A DNA stretch of 64,000 nt, taken from assembly GCF_037154075.1 (NCBI RefSeq), contig NZ_JBANRJ010000001.1, forward strand, positions 738,001 through 802,000, read 5' to 3'. This DNA is from Sphingobium aromaticiconvertens (GTDB lineage: Bacteria > Pseudomonadota > Alphaproteobacteria > Sphingomonadales > Sphingomonadaceae). The position numbers were made by a program, and so were the translations under genes. The notes beneath the pieces are model-generated. The model made no database searches, had not been told where the DNA came from, and worked only from the letters and a program-made list of their open reading frames with translations. This document shows positions 8,250 to 17,124 of this stretch, piece after piece (the first letter of the stretch is position 1; each line of letters opens with the position of its first letter).

Positions 8250-9614
8250 ATGGCAGAGAGCGATCCGCATTTAGATACGGGCCAGCCTGTTACAGCCCCG
8301 CCTGTTGCGGCAGCGGACAGGTTACCAAGCATGGCCTATCGCGCTTATTTCCTGTTCATCATGGTGCTGGTCTCTGCCTCGGTCCAGGGCGAGCGTTACC
8401 TGATGGTGGTGATGGTCGAACCGATCCGCCACGAACTGCATCTGAGCGATGCGGCGATCGGCATGGTCAAGGACATGATCATCGCCATCGTCTATATCCT
8501 CGCGATCATTCCGTTGGCGCGGCTGGCCGATGGCTGGTCGAAACGCAAGATCGTGGCGATCGCCGCGACTGTGTGGAGCGCCGCGGTCATCGTCTGCGGT
8601 GCGGCGAAAAGCTTCTGGGTGCTGCTGATCGGCCGCGCAGGCATCGGCCTTGGCGAAGGCGGCTATACCGCGCCCTCGCAGGCATGGATCGCCGACCTGT
8701 TCCCGGTCCGGCAGCGCGCGACCGCGCTGTCGATCTTTCTGCTTGGCGCCTCGCTCGGCACTTTTCTCGGCCCGGCAATCGGCGGCTGGGCGGTACATGA
8801 ATATGGCTGGCGCAACACCTTGATCTTCGCATCCATCCCCGGCTTCATCCTCGCCCCCATCGTCTGGTTCACCCTGCGCGACACTCGCTCGGGCCTCGCC
8901 GACGGCGCGACGGCAGAGCAGTCCGCGCCGGTGTCCTTCGTCCAGACCGCGCGCGAATTGTTGGCGATCAAGACCCTGCCGCCGCTGATCCTGGCCGCCT
9001 CGCTCAATGCGTTGCTGACCATGGGCTTCATCAGCTGGGCGCCCGCCTTCATGGAGCGTAGTCATGGGATGCCAGCGAATGAGGCGGGTCTCCAGATGGG
9101 CGGGGCGCTCTTCTTCGGATCGGCGATCGGCCATACGCTGGGCGGCCCGATTGCCGACTTTCTCGGCCGCCGCGATATGCGCTGGTATATCTGGATGCTG
9201 ATGATCAGCGGGGCCTGCGCCGCCGGTATCGGCTGGATGATCCTGACCGGGCCTGGCGAGCGCGTCTTTCCGCTCTATGGCCTTAACATGCTGCTTGGCG
9301 GCCTGTCCGCCGCGCCGCTGATGGCGGTGGTTGCGGGGCTGGTGCCGTCCCGCTCGCGCGCGACCGCGATCGCGGTGCTGATGGTGACGATCCAGGTCGT
9401 GGGTCTGGGCGGCGGTCCGGTGCTGGTCGGCTGGTTGAGTGACCTGTTGCGGCCAACCTATGGCGAAGACTCGCTGGGGATGGCCATGCGCTGGGCGCTG
9501 CTGGTTGGCGTTCCCAGCACGTTCCTCGCCTGGATCGCGAGCACGACATGCCGGAAGGATTTTGCCTCCGCTGGCGGCTGGGGCGGCGCTGCGGTCAATC
9601 ATGCGGTGCATTGA
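8250..9614 (+). CDS. MFS transporter (spinster-like)
   Basis: 454 residues from the ATG at 8250, chosen because it follows GTGAGGATGAG and removes an improbable leader; an in-frame ATG at 8196 is the alternative. About twelve membrane segments are visible. ARLADGWSKRKIVAIAATVW carries the loop 2-3 signature, and RAGIGLGEGGYTAPSQAWIADLF matches the helix 4-5 region of spinster-like transporters, common in sphingomonad clusters for steroid and aromatic degradation. The next gene starts 18 bp after the stop, so it probably leads an operon with the following two small genes. Confidence 0.82.
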   Translation: MAESDPHLDTGQPVTAPPVAAADRLPSMAYRAYFLFIMVLVSASVQGERYLMVVMVEPIRHELHLSDAAIGMVKDMIIAIVYILAIIPLARLADGWSKRKIVAIAATVWSAAVIVCGAAKSFWVLLIGRAGIGLGEGGYTAPSQAWIADLFPVRQRATALSIFLLGASLGTFLGPAIGGWAVHEYGWRNTLIFASIPGFILAPIVWFTLRDTRSGLADGATAEQSAPVSFVQTARELLAIKTLPPLILAASLNALLTMGFISWAPAFMERSHGMPANEAGLQMGGALFFGSAIGHTLGGPIADFLGRRDMRWYIWMLMISGACAAGIGWMILTGPGERVFPLYGLNMLLGGLSAAPLMAVVAGLVPSRSRATAIAVLMVTIQVVGLGGGPVLVGWLSDLLRPTYGEDSLGMAMRWALLVGVPSTFLAWIASTTCRKDFASAGGWGGAAVNHAVH

Positions 9615-9632
9615 CGATAAGGAGACGGAGCG

Positions 9633-9935
9633 ATGGCAGCCTATATGATCTTCACGCGCGAAGGGCCGGTGGTCGATCAGGCGGCGCTGGATGCCTATAG
9701 TGGCATGAACCGCAGCAATGCTGGTGGCTTCATGCAGGATTATGGCATCAAGCCGCTTGCCGTCTACGGTGCGCTGGAAACATTGGAAGGGGAAGCACCG
9801 GAAGGCGTCGTCCTCCTGGAGTTCCCGACCGCAGAGAAGGCCCGGGCCTGGTACAGCAGCCCGGAATATCAGGCGTCGGCAGAATTCCGCAAGAAGGGCG
9901 CGCCTTATCGCGCGCTGCTGGTCGAGGGGTTGTAA
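9633..9935 (+). CDS. DUF1330 family protein
   Basis: 100 residues, the size of the DUF1330 dimeric alpha/beta ferredoxin-like fold. MAAYMIFTREGPVVDQAALD opens the protein, and VLLEFPTAEKARAWYSSPEY carries the family's F-P-x-x-x-x-A-x-x-W-Y-x-S-x-x-Y signature. It has a good ribosome site (AAGGAGACGGAG). No enzymatic role is established for the family, though members sit in catabolic operons. It is flanked by an MFS gene and a phosphatase with 10-18 bp gaps. Confidence 0.88.
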   Translation: MAAYMIFTREGPVVDQAALDAYSGMNRSNAGGFMQDYGIKPLAVYGALETLEGEAPEGVVLLEFPTAEKARAWYSSPEYQASAEFRKKGAPYRALLVEGL

Positions 9936-9945
9936 GGGGAAAGGC

Positions 9946-10734
9946 ATGAAATATCTGATCGCAGCCTGCCTGCTTGGCATCAGCGCGCCCGGCTTCGCGA
10001 CCGATCAGCCGGGAACCAAAATGCCCGCCTCCCGGCTGGGCCAAGGTTATTTGAAGAATGCAGCCCCGCCCGAAAGCATCGTTCTGTCCCCGGCGCCGCC
10101 AGTCGCCGGATCTGTGGCACAGGCGCGGGACGATGAAGCTTCGCGCGCAGGCCTCGCGCTCAAGGATGGCCCGCGCTGGGCGCTGGCAACGCAGGACGCG
10201 GATTTGTTCGGTCCTCGCGCCACCGCGACCATGTCCTGCGCGCTGGGCACCGACATCGGGCCGCACACGACACCACGGCTCGATCGCTTGCTGCACAAGG
10301 TGATGGCCGATTTCGGCATGTCCACCTCGGTCATCAAGCGCGCCTATAATCGTCCCCGTCCCTTCATGGTGAACGGCCGACCGACCTGCACGCCCGACTG
10401 GGAGCCGATGCTGAGGAAGGATGGTTCCTATCCGTCGGGCCATAGCGCGATCGGTTATGGCTGGGGCTTGGTTCTTGCCGAACTGCGGCCCGAATATGCA
10501 TCGCAGATCGTTGCGCGTGGGCGCGCCTTTGGCGACAGCCGCCGTGTCTGCAACGTGCATTGGCTGAGCGATGTGGAAGAAGGCCGCATCGCCGCGACGA
10601 TGATCTTTGCGCGGTTGAATGCCGAGCCTGCCTTTCAAAAGGATATGAAAGCCGCCCGCGCCGAATTGAAGCGGGCCAAGGCGGCGCCTCAAAATTGTGA
10701 GAGCGAGGCCGCAGCTCTGCGCCTTGCATCCTGA
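9946..10734 (+). CDS. Class A non-specific acid phosphatase (PAP2/PhoN-like), secreted
   Basis: 262 residues from the ATG at 9946 (AAGGGGAAAGGC upstream). The first 20 residues form a signal peptide, LIAACLLGISAPGFA. The PAP2 catalytic motifs are present in order: K-x6-RP in KRAYNRPRPF, PSGH in YPSGHSAIGYGW, and SR-x5-H-x3-D in SRRVCNVHWLSD. These bind phosphate and supply the nucleophilic histidine. The enzyme is expected in the periplasm and would remove phosphate from organic monoesters. Its role in the cluster is unclear. It follows the DUF1330 gene by 10 bp. Confidence 0.88.
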   Translation: MKYLIAACLLGISAPGFATDQPGTKMPASRLGQGYLKNAAPPESIVLSPAPPVAGSVAQARDDEASRAGLALKDGPRWALATQDADLFGPRATATMSCALGTDIGPHTTPRLDRLLHKVMADFGMSTSVIKRAYNRPRPFMVNGRPTCTPDWEPMLRKDGSYPSGHSAIGYGWGLVLAELRPEYASQIVARGRAFGDSRRVCNVHWLSDVEEGRIAATMIFARLNAEPAFQKDMKAARAELKRAKAAPQNCESEAAALRLAS

Positions 10735-10809
10735 CCACTCTATTTCTTTGTTTTCCGCGATTTCTTAACCAGCGATCGCTTGGAAATCGCTCTAGGGAGT
10801 TTCCAGACC

Positions 10810-11463
10810 ATGACAGAGATCACACCCCGCATCCCGCCGCTGCCGCGTGCGGAATGGACGGACGATGCCCGCGAGGTTTTCGCCTATTGGGGCGAACCCA
10901 ATGCGTGGGAAGAGGGGTCCAAGACCAATATCCTGATGACCATGGGTAATCACCCGGATCTGGGCAAGGTCTATAATATCTGGGGCAAGCATCTGTTGAT
11001 GTCGAACACCCTGTCCACGCGCCATCTGGAGATATTGATCCTGCGCGTCGCCTGGTTGGTGAAGTCCGCCTATGAGTGGCACAATCATGTCGGCTACGGC
11101 CTGAACGCTGGCCTGACGCTGGAAGAGATTGGCGCGATCCGCGATTTTCCGGCGGGCGACGACTGGAACGAGCAGGACGAGGCGGTGCTGCGCTCGGTCG
11201 ATGAACTGAAAAATGATGGCGTCATCAGCGATGCGACCTGGGCGATACTAGGTCAGTATTTCGACATGCGGCAGAAGATGGATCTGGTTTTTTCCATCGG
11301 CCATTATGTGATGACTAGCTGGGCGATCTCCTCCTTTGGCGTGGGGATTGAGGGCGGGGCCGACCAGATCGGCTTCGACCTGCGGACCGCTTCGGGCAAG
11401 ATCCCCGGCAAGACCTACAAGCCCGGCGAGGTCGAGGATTGGACCGACACGCGCGGCTATTGA
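10810..11463 (+). CDS. Carboxymuconolactone decarboxylase (CMD/AhpD-like) family protein
   Basis: 217 residues from the ATG at 10810, which follows AGGGAG; an upstream in-frame start at 10780 lacks a ribosome site. The CMD core is seen at residues 50-100: LMSNTLSTRHLEILILRVAW and SAYEWHNHVGYGLNAGLTLEEI. The AhpD Cys-x-x-Cys pair is absent; here it reads S-A-Y-E-W-H, so a redox role is unlikely. Family members include lactone decarboxylases and many uncharacterised catabolic proteins. Confidence 0.82.
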   Translation: MTEITPRIPPLPRAEWTDDAREVFAYWGEPNAWEEGSKTNILMTMGNHPDLGKVYNIWGKHLLMSNTLSTRHLEILILRVAWLVKSAYEWHNHVGYGLNAGLTLEEIGAIRDFPAGDDWNEQDEAVLRSVDELKNDGVISDATWAILGQYFDMRQKMDLVFSIGHYVMTSWAISSFGVGIEGGADQIGFDLRTASGKIPGKTYKPGEVEDWTDTRGY

Positions 11464-11597
11464 GCCGCCGGGCGTCAGGCCTATCGCGCCAACGATATCA
11501 GGGATGGGGGCGTCGCTTTCCGCGTTGCCCTGCCTTCGATGCGCGATAGGCACTGACGCAAGAATGCGGTTTCGACTTTGCAATAGGGATTGATGAC

Positions 11598-11828
11598 ATG
11601 GCTACCGAAATATTGCTGCCCAAGATCGGCTTTTCGATGACGGAGGCGCAGATCGCCGAATGGCTGGCCGAGGATGGAGCGGCTGTGACCGAAGGACAGC
11701 CGCTATTCCTGCTGGAAGCCGACAAATCGGCCAATGAGGTTGAGGCGCCCGCCAGCGGTACGCTGCGTATTCACGCCGAAGCGGGCCAGACCTATGAAGT
11801 CGGCACCATCCTTGGCATCATCGAATAA
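11598..11828 (+). CDS. Stand-alone lipoyl-domain protein
   Basis: 76 residues, a single biotinyl/lipoyl domain with no catalytic or subunit-binding domain. The modified lysine is K43 in LEADKSANEVEAP, and the fold markers ILLPKIGFSMTEAQIAEW and ASGTLRIHAEAGQ are clear. Lipoylated lysine would carry acyl groups between active sites of a 2-oxoacid dehydrogenase. The matching E1 alpha and beta genes lie 4.3 kb downstream, so it probably serves as their substrate carrier. The stop abuts the next start (TAAG-ATG). Confidence 0.85.
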   Translation: MATEILLPKIGFSMTEAQIAEWLAEDGAAVTEGQPLFLLEADKSANEVEAPASGTLRIHAEAGQTYEVGTILGIIE

Positions 11829-11829
11829 G

Positions 11830-12936
11830 ATGACCCTGCGCGTCGGCATCGTCAGCGCCGCCTGGGGCGGTTTTGCCCACCTTCCCGCATGGCGCGCCAT
11901 TCCGGGTGTGGAGGTGACGGCGATCTGCACCTCGCGGCAGGAAACGGCGGACGCGGCGGCGGTCCGGCTGGGCCTGCCACGCGCCTTCTGGGATGCAGAG
12001 GCGATGTGCGCAGACCCGGACATCGACATCGTCGATCTGGGCACGCGGCCCAGCGTGCGTTTGTCAATGGTGTTGGCGGCGCTGGCGAACGGCAAGCATG
12101 TCTATAACGCCAGTCCCCATGCGCCCGACTGGACCGCCGCAAAGGCGATCGACAGCGCGTGGCGGACCAGCGGATCGGTTGGCGTGGTCGATGCCTTTTC
12201 GCAGTGGATTCCCGCGCATCGGCAGATGAAGCACATGCTGGACGATGGCTATGTGGGCGCGCCGTTGGGCGGCACCTGCCATTTCAACCTGTCGCTGTTC
12301 AACCGGCCGATCAAGCAGTTCCCCTATAACTGGTTCGCGTTGCCGGGGCAGGGGGTGTCGGCGGTTCGCAACAATGGCAGCCATGCGCTGTATATGCTGC
12401 TGCACCTGTTCGGGCCGATCGCGGAACTGGTGGCCGACGACCGTCAGATACTGAAGCGCTGGGTCTTCCCGGATGGTGACAGCATCACGCCAGAAACCAA
12501 CGATCTTGCCAATGTCATCCTGCGCTTTGCCAGCGGCCTCGTCATGCAGATGCAGATCAGCTGGAGCATGGCGCTGCATGATGGCTGGTCGCTGGACGTC
12601 TTTGGCGACAAGGGGCGACTGGTCGCGTCTTCGCCGACCTTCCCGACCGCGCGCGATTGCGTGCTGCATGGCGGGCGATTGGGCGGTGCGCTAGCGCCGG
12701 TCGAAATTCCGGCGGCCTTCAACAATGTCACGGGTATAGCGCTCGACTGGCAAAGCGAGCCGCAGCCAAGCTTCCCAATGGCCTTGTCCATGGCCGCTAT
12801 GGTCGATGCGATCGAGGGCAAGGGCGGGGCTGCTGGCCCCGACTTCGCCCAGGCGCTGGAGGTCGAGCGGATACAGGAGGCGATCCGCCTGTCGAGTCAG
12901 GAGCGCCGCTGGATCAGGATCGCCGACATCGTCTGA
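11830..12936 (+). CDS. Gfo/Idh/MocA family oxidoreductase
   Basis: 368 residues from the ATG at 11830, one base after the stop of the lipoyl gene, so the two are coupled. The Rossmann start TLRVGIVSAAWGGFAHLPAW is at residue 2. The usual E-K-P catalytic-lysine motif after the nucleotide-binding half reads GKHVYNASPHAPDW here, so the lysine is missing; this is typical of divergent members with uncertain chemistry. A C-terminal alpha/beta domain follows. Such enzymes normally oxidise or reduce hydroxyl/keto groups with NAD(P). Confidence 0.78.
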   Translation: MTLRVGIVSAAWGGFAHLPAWRAIPGVEVTAICTSRQETADAAAVRLGLPRAFWDAEAMCADPDIDIVDLGTRPSVRLSMVLAALANGKHVYNASPHAPDWTAAKAIDSAWRTSGSVGVVDAFSQWIPAHRQMKHMLDDGYVGAPLGGTCHFNLSLFNRPIKQFPYNWFALPGQGVSAVRNNGSHALYMLLHLFGPIAELVADDRQILKRWVFPDGDSITPETNDLANVILRFASGLVMQMQISWSMALHDGWSLDVFGDKGRLVASSPTFPTARDCVLHGGRLGGALAPVEIPAAFNNVTGIALDWQSEPQPSFPMALSMAAMVDAIEGKGGAAGPDFAQALEVERIQEAIRLSSQERRWIRIADIV

Positions 12937-12950
12937 CGCCCGGAGGGGGA

Positions 12951-13751
12951 TCAGCGCCCGGTGAAGCGGGGTGCGCGCTTTTCCTTGAGCGCGGCGATCC
13001 CCTCCCGATGGTCGGCGCTGCGGACGCTCAGCGATTCATAGGCGATCCCTGCCTCCATCACGGCACCGGCGATGCGCTTCAATTCGATATTGGTCAGTAT
13101 CTTGGTCCAGCGGATCGCGTTGGATGCGCCGTTCAGCAGCCGCTGGCAGAAGGCATCGACCGCTTCATCCAGCTCTGCTGCGGGGAGGCTGTAGTTGATG
13201 AGGCCGATCTCGACCGCTTTCGGGGCGGTCAATAATTCCCCCGTCAGCAGATATTCCTTCGCCTTGGCCAGCCCGATCCGCTGCGTCCAGACGACCGCGC
13301 CGCCGTCGCCCGCCACCAGACCGATGCCAACATGGGGATCGCCGATCTTCGCGGTATCGGCCGCGAAGATAATATCGCACAACAGGGCCACGCTGGCGCC
13401 CAGCCCGACCGCATGACCGTTCATCCGGCAGACGACCGGCTTTTCGATGTCCAGCAGGGCAAAGACAATCCGCTTGGCCTGCCGGGCCTCATGGTCGAAA
13501 AGGTGCGGATTGGCGGCATTATGCTCCATATGGGCGATGTCCCCGCCCGCCGAGAAGGCTCGGCCCGCGCCGGTCAGCAGCACAACGTCCGACCCCCGAT
13601 CCCGCCCGGCAAAGGCCAGCGCCTCGGGCAGTTCGTCATGCAGTTCCAGATTGACCGCATTGAGCGCATCAGGCCGATTGAGCGTCAGGACGAGCAGGCG
13701 CTCGCGCCGTTCAAGCAATATCGTGGCAAAGCGCGGCAGGTCATGGCTCAT
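12951..13751 (-). CDS. Enoyl-CoA hydratase/isomerase
   Basis: 266 residues. The crotonase fold is clear: LNRPDALNAVNLELHDELPE at the N-terminus, the CoA-binding stretch AFSAGGDIAHM (oxyanion GG) and NGHAVGLGASVALLCDIIFA for the second oxyanion half. The C-terminus SADHREGIAALKEKRAPRF is standard for the family. It would hydrate or isomerise an unsaturated acyl-CoA in the cytoplasm. It converges on the oxidoreductase gene (14-bp gap) and diverges from the flavoprotein gene. Confidence 0.88.
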   Translation of the reverse strand: MSHDLPRFATILLERRERLLVLTLNRPDALNAVNLELHDELPEALAFAGRDRGSDVVLLTGAGRAFSAGGDIAHMEHNAANPHLFDHEARQAKRIVFALLDIEKPVVCRMNGHAVGLGASVALLCDIIFAADTAKIGDPHVGIGLVAGDGGAVVWTQRIGLAKAKEYLLTGELLTAPKAVEIGLINYSLPAAELDEAVDAFCQRLLNGASNAIRWTKILTNIELKRIAGAVMEAGIAYESLSVRSADHREGIAALKEKRAPRFTGR

Positions 13752-13912
13752 CGACAGTATCTCCTTGTCTGCCCCTTATCACGGGCAGGCTTGTCAGGGG
13801 CAGGGGCCGTGCAAACGTCGCCCCGGCGATAAACGCGACTATGGCGCGGCAGGCGGGTGCCATTCTGTGTCGCTGCGATATACCCCGAACACAGAAAATG
13901 GGAGAGCGGAGC

Positions 13913-15595
13913 ATGAGCGGGTATGACGAGACGTTCGATTGGGTGGTCGTAGGCAACGGCGCCGGGTCGATGAGTTCCGCCCTTGTCATGCGCCATGCGG
14001 ACAAGTCCGTCGTCATCCTTGAAAAATCGCCATGGGCGGGCGGCACCACGTCGAAATCGGGTGGTGTGATGTGGATCCCCAACAACCGCTATATGAAGGC
14101 GGCGGGCGATGCAGACAGCCCGGAAGCGGCGGTCACCTATCTTGACGCGGTGGCGGCGACCGATTCCGGTGACGCACCGGGCACCTCGCCCGAAAGGCGT
14201 CGCGCCTATGCCGCGCACGCGCCCCGCATGCTCGATTTTCTCGTCGATCGGGGGGTAAAGTTCGAACGCTCGTCCGACTTCTGGCCCGATTATTATGATG
14301 AGCTGCCCGGCGGGTGCAAGACGACGCGTTGCGTCTCTGCACAGTTGTTCAATACCAACGAACTGGGCGCATGGCGCGAGAAGTTGCGCCCCGGCTTCCT
14401 GCCGGTGCCCGCCAAGCTGGATGAGGGCATGAAGCTGCCCTATTACAAGAAAAGCTGGCTTGGTCGAAAGATGTTCCTGAAGGTCATCCTACGAACGGCA
14501 TGCGCGCGGCTGACCGGGCAGAAGGTCGTGTCGGCGGGCGCGGCGTTGCAGGGGCGGATGCTCCAGGCCGCGCTCAAGGCCGGGGTGGACATTCGCCTGC
14601 AATCGCCGGTTGCGGAACTGGTGGTCGAGGAGGGCAAGGTGACGGGCGTTGTCACCGTCAGGGACGGCAAGCCCTGGCGCATCGGTGCGCGGCTGGGCGT
14701 GCTGGTGAACGCCGGGGGCTTTGCCCGGAATCAGGCGATGCGCGACAAATATATGCCGGGCACCAAGGCAGAATGGTCGCAGACCAGTGAGAGCGACACC
14801 GGCGACATGCATGTCGAGATGGAGCGGATCGGCGGCGTGCTGGCGCAGATGGATCAGATGGTCGGCTATCAGTGCACGCTCGTCCCCGGCTGGGAAAAGA
14901 TGTTCCCGGTCCCGCCCGCGCAGAGCCTGACCGGCAAGCCTCATGCCATATTGGTCGACCAGTCGGGCGTTCGCTATATGAACGAAGGCGGCTCCTACGA
15001 ACTGTTTTGCGAGACGATGATAAAGCGAAACCGCACGGTGCCCGCCGTGCCCAGTTGGGCCATTTTCGATACTGACTATATCGACCAATATATGCTGGCC
15101 GGGACGATGCCGGGGCGCAACAAGCCCGCTGCATGGACGAGCGAAGGCTATCTCAAGAAGGCCGACAGCATCGAAGAACTGGCCGCGCTGATCAACGTCG
15201 ATCCCGTGACGCTCAGGGCCACGGTTGATCGCTGGAATGGCTTCGTCGATGCAGGCGTGGACGCGGATTTTCATCGGGGCGAGCGCGCCTATGATAGCTG
15301 GCTGGGCGATCCCTATCATGGTCCCAACAAGGCGCTGGGCCGGATCAAGCAGGGGCCTTTTTATGCCGTCAACGTCGTGCCCGGCGACGTATCGACCTAT
15401 GGCGGCGCGGTGACGGATGCGGACGGGCGCGTGGTTAAGGCGGATGGCGCTGTGATCGAGGGGCTGTATGCCACCGGCGTCTCGACCGCGTCTGCCATGG
15501 GTAATGTCTATCCGGGCGCGGGGGCCAGCATCGGCCCGTCGATGACCTTTGGCTATATCGCGGCCCGCCATGCCGCGGGCCTTGGCAACCAGTAA
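13913..15595 (+). CDS. FAD-dependent dehydrogenase, 3-ketosteroid delta1-dehydrogenase-like
   Basis: 560 residues from the ATG at 13913, following GGGAGAGCGGAG. The dinucleotide-binding motif VVVGNGAGSMSSALV (residues 10-24) ends in VVILEKSPWAGGTTSKSGG, the signature of KstD-like flavoproteins. The C-terminus has YATGVSTASAMGNVYPGAGA and SIGPSMTFGYIAARHA, also typical. Known members introduce double bonds into the A ring of 3-ketosteroids (delta1 or delta4), but the family also includes fumarate-reductase-like enzymes, so the substrate is inferred. The neighbouring beta-oxidation and oxygenase genes fit polycyclic substrate breakdown. Confidence 0.8.
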   Translation: MSGYDETFDWVVVGNGAGSMSSALVMRHADKSVVILEKSPWAGGTTSKSGGVMWIPNNRYMKAAGDADSPEAAVTYLDAVAATDSGDAPGTSPERRRAYAAHAPRMLDFLVDRGVKFERSSDFWPDYYDELPGGCKTTRCVSAQLFNTNELGAWREKLRPGFLPVPAKLDEGMKLPYYKKSWLGRKMFLKVILRTACARLTGQKVVSAGAALQGRMLQAALKAGVDIRLQSPVAELVVEEGKVTGVVTVRDGKPWRIGARLGVLVNAGGFARNQAMRDKYMPGTKAEWSQTSESDTGDMHVEMERIGGVLAQMDQMVGYQCTLVPGWEKMFPVPPAQSLTGKPHAILVDQSGVRYMNEGGSYELFCETMIKRNRTVPAVPSWAIFDTDYIDQYMLAGTMPGRNKPAAWTSEGYLKKADSIEELAALINVDPVTLRATVDRWNGFVDAGVDADFHRGERAYDSWLGDPYHGPNKALGRIKQGPFYAVNVVPGDVSTYGGAVTDADGRVVKADGAVIEGLYATGVSTASAMGNVYPGAGASIGPSMTFGYIAARHAAGLGNQ

Positions 15596-15602
15596 AGAAA
15601 CG

Positions 15603-15881
15603 TCAGTCGTTGGAATCGGGGAAAGACACCGGGCGGGATAGAAGGAAGGGCAGGCTGGGCGAGGCGATCTTGGATTCATGCCCGTTCTGATGGATCAGCG
15701 TGACCCGGCCAACGCCGGGGGACGCGACTACGCCCACTACACTGTCTACCCACTCGTGCAGCGCGGCGCGTGCGAAGGCGAGTTGATCGCCGCCGGTGCT
15801 GGCGTCGCCTGCGGCTTCCAGTTCGGCCTCAAGTTCGACGATGCGCTCGGCGGCCTTCTGTACTGCGTCATTCCTGTCCAT
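15603..15881 (-). CDS. Small hypothetical protein with N-terminal coiled coil
   Basis: 92 residues from the ATG at 15881 (33 bases inside the longest frame). The N-terminus AVQKAAERIVELEAELEAAG is a short amphipathic helix; the rest has RVTLIHQNGHESKI-like beta content. I do not recognise a family. It is antisense-oriented between the flavoprotein (8-bp gap) and the E1 genes. The region 15882-16128 contains no other gene and probably holds the E1 promoter. Confidence 0.45.
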   Translation of the reverse strand: MDRNDAVQKAAERIVELEAELEAAGDASTGGDQLAFARAALHEWVDSVVGVVASPGVGRVTLIHQNGHESKIASPSLPFLLSRPVSFPDSND

Positions 15882-16128
15882 GCCGGTTCCTTTCGTCGCT
15901 GCTTCGCCCAGCATAAAGCCTTTTCAAGCCGGGCGGCACCCTGTCGCCAGCAGGTCATCGCGGGGGCGAAATGGCGATCACAAAAGCGTGATGTGCTCTC
16001 CTTTATCGCCAAGAAGGTGCCGCCGGACGGGTGTTGCAAGGGCGGCTTGCCACATATCGCCGGGGCGAGTTGACCTGTGACCCCTGACGGCCAATGCAGA
16101 GGGCAGTCCACGCCACATGAGGAACCCC

Positions 16129-17124
16129 ATGGCAGAGCTGAGCAACGCCCCGGCGCCGAGCGCGGAAACGCTGGTAGATATCTACCGGCGCATGATCCGT
16201 ATCGAGCGCAACGACGACGCCATTCGCAAAACCATCCGCCTCGGGCGGCTGGTCATGCCCTATTATTCGGCACGCGGGCAGGAAGTGATCCCGTCGACCA
16301 TTTCCGCGCTGCTGAACAATGAGGACACCATCTGCACCATCTATCGTGGCATCCACGATATGGTCGCGAAGGACATGCCGCTGCGCCCACTCTGGGCGGA
16401 AATTGCGGGCCGTGTCGACGGCACCTGCAAGGGCAAGGGCGGCCCCATGCACCTTACGCACCCGGAGACGGGCGTGATGGTGACGACGGGTATCGTCGGC
16501 TCGTCGATGCCGATCGCCAATGGCCTCGCCTGGGCGGCGAAGCTGGACGGCAGCAAGCGCGTCTCGGTCGCCTATTTCGGTGATGGCGCGTCCAACATCG
16601 GCGCCTTCCATGAATCGCTGAACCTTGCATCGGTCTGGAAGCTGCCGGTGATCTTCGTCTGCCAGAATAACGGCTTTGCCGAACATACCCGGTATGAGAA
16701 TGGCACGTCGGTCGATTTCATCGCCAAGCGTGCGATCGGCTACGGCATGCCGGGCCATACGGTGGACGGCAACGACCCGCTCGCCATGTATGCCGCCGCG
16801 CATGAGGCGATCACCCGCGCGCGGGAAGGCGAGGGGCCGACCCTGCTGGAATGCAAGACCTTCCGTTTCCACGGCCATGTGCTGGGTGACGACGACAAAT
16901 ATATGACCAAGGAAGAAAAGGCCGCGGCGATCGAAAAGGACCCGTTGCCCGCATTCAAGGCGTGGCTGATTGCACAGGGCCATGCGACCGAAGACAGCCT
17001 GTCCGCCATGCAGGCGCAGATCGAGGCCGAGGTCGAGGACGCGCTGGAGTTCGGGCTGGCCAGCCCGCCGCCGTCGGTCGATGAACTGCGCCGCGATGTG
17101 TTTGCCGAGGAGTTGCCCGCATGA
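16129..17124 (+). CDS. 2-oxoacid dehydrogenase E1 component, alpha subunit (pyruvate/acetoin dehydrogenase-like)
   Basis: 331 residues from the ATG at 16129, chosen over 16117 because GAGGA sits 5-6 bases upstream. The thiamine-diphosphate motif runs from GDGASN at about residue 151 to QNN near 180, with the usual spacing. CKGKGGPMHLTHPETGVM and ARGQEVIPSTISALL are typical of the alpha subunits of pyruvate and acetoin dehydrogenases. It pairs with the beta subunit through an ATGA overlap. The complex decarboxylates a 2-oxoacid or cleaves an acyloin and passes the acyl group to lipoamide. No acyltransferase E2 or E3 gene lies here. Confidence 0.9.
   Translation: MAELSNAPAPSAETLVDIYRRMIRIERNDDAIRKTIRLGRLVMPYYSARGQEVIPSTISALLNNEDTICTIYRGIHDMVAKDMPLRPLWAEIAGRVDGTCKGKGGPMHLTHPETGVMVTTGIVGSSMPIANGLAWAAKLDGSKRVSVAYFGDGASNIGAFHESLNLASVWKLPVIFVCQNNGFAEHTRYENGTSVDFIAKRAIGYGMPGHTVDGNDPLAMYAAAHEAITRAREGEGPTLLECKTFRFHGHVLGDDDKYMTKEEKAAAIEKDPLPAFKAWLIAQGHATEDSLSAMQAQIEAEVEDALEFGLASPPPSVDELRRDVFAEELPA

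Noticed and set aside
8322..9980. Minus-strand open frame of about 550 codons
   Set aside because: It is antisense to a clear MFS transporter and the DUF1330 gene and shows no conserved pattern.
11598..11828. Biotin carrier (BCCP) for a carboxylase
   Set aside because: The modified lysine context is D-K-S, not the M-K-M typical of biotin domains, and an E1 pair rather than a carboxylase lies nearby.
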